Origin: Streptomyces sp. I05A-00742
Lineage (GTDB): Bacteria > Actinomycetota > Actinomycetes > Streptomycetales > Streptomycetaceae
Assembly (NCBI RefSeq): GCF_013055795.1
Contig: NZ_JABETO010000022.1
Span: forward strand, 1 to 40,199
Direction: 5' to 3'
DNA length: 40,199 nucleotides
Made by a program: the position numbers and the translations under genes
In this document: positions 38,462 through 40,199 of the stretch, one piece after another
Position numbering within the stretch: the stretch's first letter is position 1
Layout of the letters: the number at the start of each line of letters is the position of its first letter
Notes under the pieces: model-generated
What the model saw: only the letters and a program-made list of their open reading frames with translations
What the model was told of the DNA's origin: nothing
The model's database searches: none

Positions 38462-40199
38462 TCAGCCGTTGCGCTTCCAACGCGGCTTGTCGGCACGGCG
38501 GTCGAACGACGAACCGGCGCCGCGGTGGTCGTCACGACGGCCGTGGGGGCGGTCGCCGCCACCGGAGCGGTAGCCACCGGACGGACGGTCGTCACGGCGG
38601 TCACGGTTGAACGGACGGTCGCCGCCGCCGGAGCGGTAGCCACCGGACGGGCGGTCGTCGCGGCGGAAGCCGGAGGACGGACGGTCGTCGCGACGGAAAC
38701 CACCGGAGGGGCGGTCGTCGCGGCGGAAGCCACCGGAGCGGTCGTCGCGACGGTCGTCACGGCGGAAGTCGCCCGACGGGCGGTCGTCGCGGCGGAACGA
38801 CGGACGGTCGTCCCGGCGGAAACCACCGCGGTCGCCGCGGTCGTCACGACGGTCATCGCGGCGGAAGCCACCGGACGGGCGGTCGTCGCGGCGGTCACGG
38901 TTGAACGGACGGTCGTCGCGGCGGAAGCCGCCACGGTCGCCCCGGTCGTCACGACGGTCGTCCCGGCGGAAGCCACCGGAGCGGTCGTCACGGCGGTCGT
39001 CACGGCGGAAACCGCCCGAGCGGCGCTCGAAGTTGCCCCGCTCGTCACGGCGCTCGTGGACCGGCTCGGCCTGCGTGGGCACGGTGGCGGCCCGCTCGGC
39101 GATCCGGGCGGCCTCGGCGGCGGCCTCCTCGGCCGCGGCGGCCACGGCGGCCTCCGGGTCCTCGCCGCGCTCACGGGCGGCACGGGCCAGCAGGCGGTCG
39201 GCCTCCTCGCGGAGCTCGGTGGCACGGCGCTGGGCGCGCTCCAGCTCGCGGTTCAGGTCGGCGAGGTCGCGCTCGGCCTGCTTGGCGGCGTTGGCGGCCG
39301 AGTCGGCCTGCACCTCGGTGAGGGAGCGGGCACCGGTGATCTCGGCGACCTCGGGGTCGAAGGCACCGGCACCGCCGACGATGTGACGCGAGGCGTCCAC
39401 GCCCGCGTCCTCCATCAGACGGAAGATCTGGCGGCGCTGGTGCGGCAGGGCCAGCGAGACGACCGTGCCGGACTGGCCGGCACGGGCCGTACGGCCGGAG
39501 CGGTGCAGGTAGTCCTTGTGGTCACCGGCCGGGTCGACGTTGAGGACCAGGTCGATGCCGTCCACGTGGATACCGCGGGCGGCGACGTCGGTGGCGACCA
39601 GGACGCCGACACGGCCGGACTTGAAGTCCTCCAGGACGCGGGTACGGGCACCCTGGGTCATGCCGCCGTGCAGGGCGTCGGCGCGCACGCCGGAGTCCAC
39701 CAGCTGCTCGGCGACGCGGTCGGCGCCCATCTGGGTGCGGACGAAGATGATGGTGCGGCCCTTGCGGGCGGCGATGGCGGCGGTGACCGGCGCCTTGTCC
39801 TTCGGCTTCACGACGAGGACGTGGTGGGTCATGGTGGTGACCGCGCCCTGCGCCGCGTCGACCTCGTGCGTGACCGGGTTGACCAGGTAGCGCTTGACCA
39901 GCGTGTCGATCTCGTTCTCCAGCGTCGCGGAGAACAGCAGGCGCTGGCCGCCGGACGGCACCAGGTCGAGGATCTCGGTGACCTCGGGCAGGAAGCCCAT
40001 GTCGGCCATCTGGTCGGCCTCGTCGAGGACGGCGACCTGGACCTTGTCGAGCGAGGCGGCACCGCGGTTGATGATGTCGCGCAGCCGGCCCGGGGTGGCG
40101 ACGAGGATGTCGACGCCGCGCTCCAGGGCGTAGATCTGGTTGCCCATGGACGTACCGCCGCAGACGACCTTCATCTTGAGGCCGAGCACGTCGCCGTAC
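38462..40199 (-). CDS. DEAD-box RNA helicase with RDDR-repeat tail (5' end outside window)
   Basis: Partial: the reading frame continues past the right edge, so the Q motif and Walker A are missing. Seen here are VATPGRLRDI, DEAD in VLDEADQMADMGF, SAT in LLFSATLENEID, the second RecA domain (TIIFVRTQMGADRVAEQL, ATDVAARGIHVDG, HRSGRTARAG), then a charged coiled coil (LADLNRELERAQRRATELRE). The last 185 residues are a low-complexity tail of FRRDDRRDDRSGG/GDRGG-type repeats, encoded by near-identical tandem DNA from about 38500 to 39050. Such Arg/Asp/Gly tails bind RNA and favour condensates; that is family knowledge. The core is very close to the helicase at 33662-35239 in motif wording, so the two are likely paralogues. 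Confidence 0.95.
   Translation of the reverse strand, partial: YGDVLGLKMKVVCGGTSMGNQIYALERGVDILVATPGRLRDIINRGAASLDKVQVAVLDEADQMADMGFLPEVTEILDLVPSGGQRLLFSATLENEIDTLVKRYLVNPVTHEVDAAQGAVTTMTHHVLVVKPKDKAPVTAAIAARKGRTIIFVRTQMGADRVAEQLVDSGVRADALHGGMTQGARTRVLEDFKSGRVGVLVATDVAARGIHVDGIDLVLNVDPAGDHKDYLHRSGRTARAGQSGTVVSLALPHQRRQIFRLMEDAGVDASRHIVGGAGAFDPEVAEITGARSLTEVQADSAANAAKQAERDLADLNRELERAQRRATELREEADRLLARAARERGEDPEAAVAAAAEEAAAEAARIAERAATVPTQAEPVHERRDERGNFERRSGGFRRDDRRDDRSGGFRRDDRRDDRGDRGGFRRDDRPFNRDRRDDRPSGGFRRDDRRDDRGDRGGFRRDDRPSFRRDDRPSGDFRRDDRRDDRSGGFRRDDRPSGGFRRDDRPSSGFRRDDRPSGGYRSGGGDRPFNRDRRDDRPSGGYRSGGGDRPHGRRDDHRGAGSSFDRRADKPRWKRNG
38500..39050 (-). repeat. Tandem coding repeats of the RDDR tail
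   Basis: Units encoding GGFRRDDR, RDDRSGG and PFNRDRRDDRPSGGYRSGG recur many times, with the plus strand showing repeated GGTCGTCGCGGCGG-like words. Unit spacing varies and stays in frame. Copy number probably differs between strains. Confidence 0.9.

Noticed and set aside
38500..39050. CRISPR array
   Set aside because: The regular DNA repeats are in frame inside a helicase tail, units vary in length, and there are no unique spacers.

Overview
The window is high-GC actinobacterial DNA, almost certainly a Streptomyces chromosome. The evidence is the strong G/C third-position bias, GTG/TTG starts, long antisense shadow frames, two SpoIIE-type phosphatases, an NsdA-like differentiation regulator, and gene order. 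From memory, the order MarR regulator - MFS pump - PAS/SpoIIE/HATPase phosphatase - type II NADH dehydrogenase - AtrA-like TetR regulator - large ECF sigma factor matches the S. coelicolor SCO4122-SCO4117 block. No database was searched.

Layout. 1-367: nothing recognised. 368-2394: a divergent MarR/MFS efflux pair with palindromes between. 2504-6986: phosphatase, NDH-2 and AtrA-like regulator. 7621-12095: a membrane-anchored sigma factor (sigma2, sigma4, zinc anti-sigma-like domain, membrane segments, Pro-rich stalk, NPCBM-like module) tail to tail with an orphan asparagine-synthetase-like protein whose ATP-loop Asp is replaced. 12856-18326: NsdA/SpaA-like regulator, L-2-hydroxyglutarate oxidase-like protein, TrmB and a PrsW-family membrane protease.

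18388-25174 is an accessory island of visibly lower GC (19381-19440 counts 35/60). It carries a Vsr-like endonuclease, a C5-cytosine methyltransferase, a SNF2-like helicase, a ParB/sulfiredoxin-like protein, a winged-helix protein with a four-Cys HNH-like zinc site, and a divergent HTH regulator. The last three minus-strand genes (24083 to 20126) form a tight operon. A perfect 16-bp hairpin separates it from the methyltransferase gene, and the Vsr gene overlaps the methyltransferase gene tail to tail by 84 bp. The set looks like a restriction or anti-phage system; I cannot assign it to a named one.

25308-32319 is ordinary chromosome: an MFS exporter with a divergent ArsR-type regulator, a small membrane protein, an aldo/keto reductase, a second MFS carrier and an M23 peptidase whose leader is a ydaO-type cyclic-di-AMP riboswitch. 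32381-40199 holds a membrane SpoIIE phosphatase, a DEAD-box helicase, a cold-shock protein, a DUF6227-like protein, an NTF2-like protein, an orphan OmpR-type winged-helix protein, tRNA-Lys(UUU) and a second DEAD-box helicase that runs off the right edge and ends in a long RDDR-repeat tail. Several clean hairpin terminators punctuate this last region.
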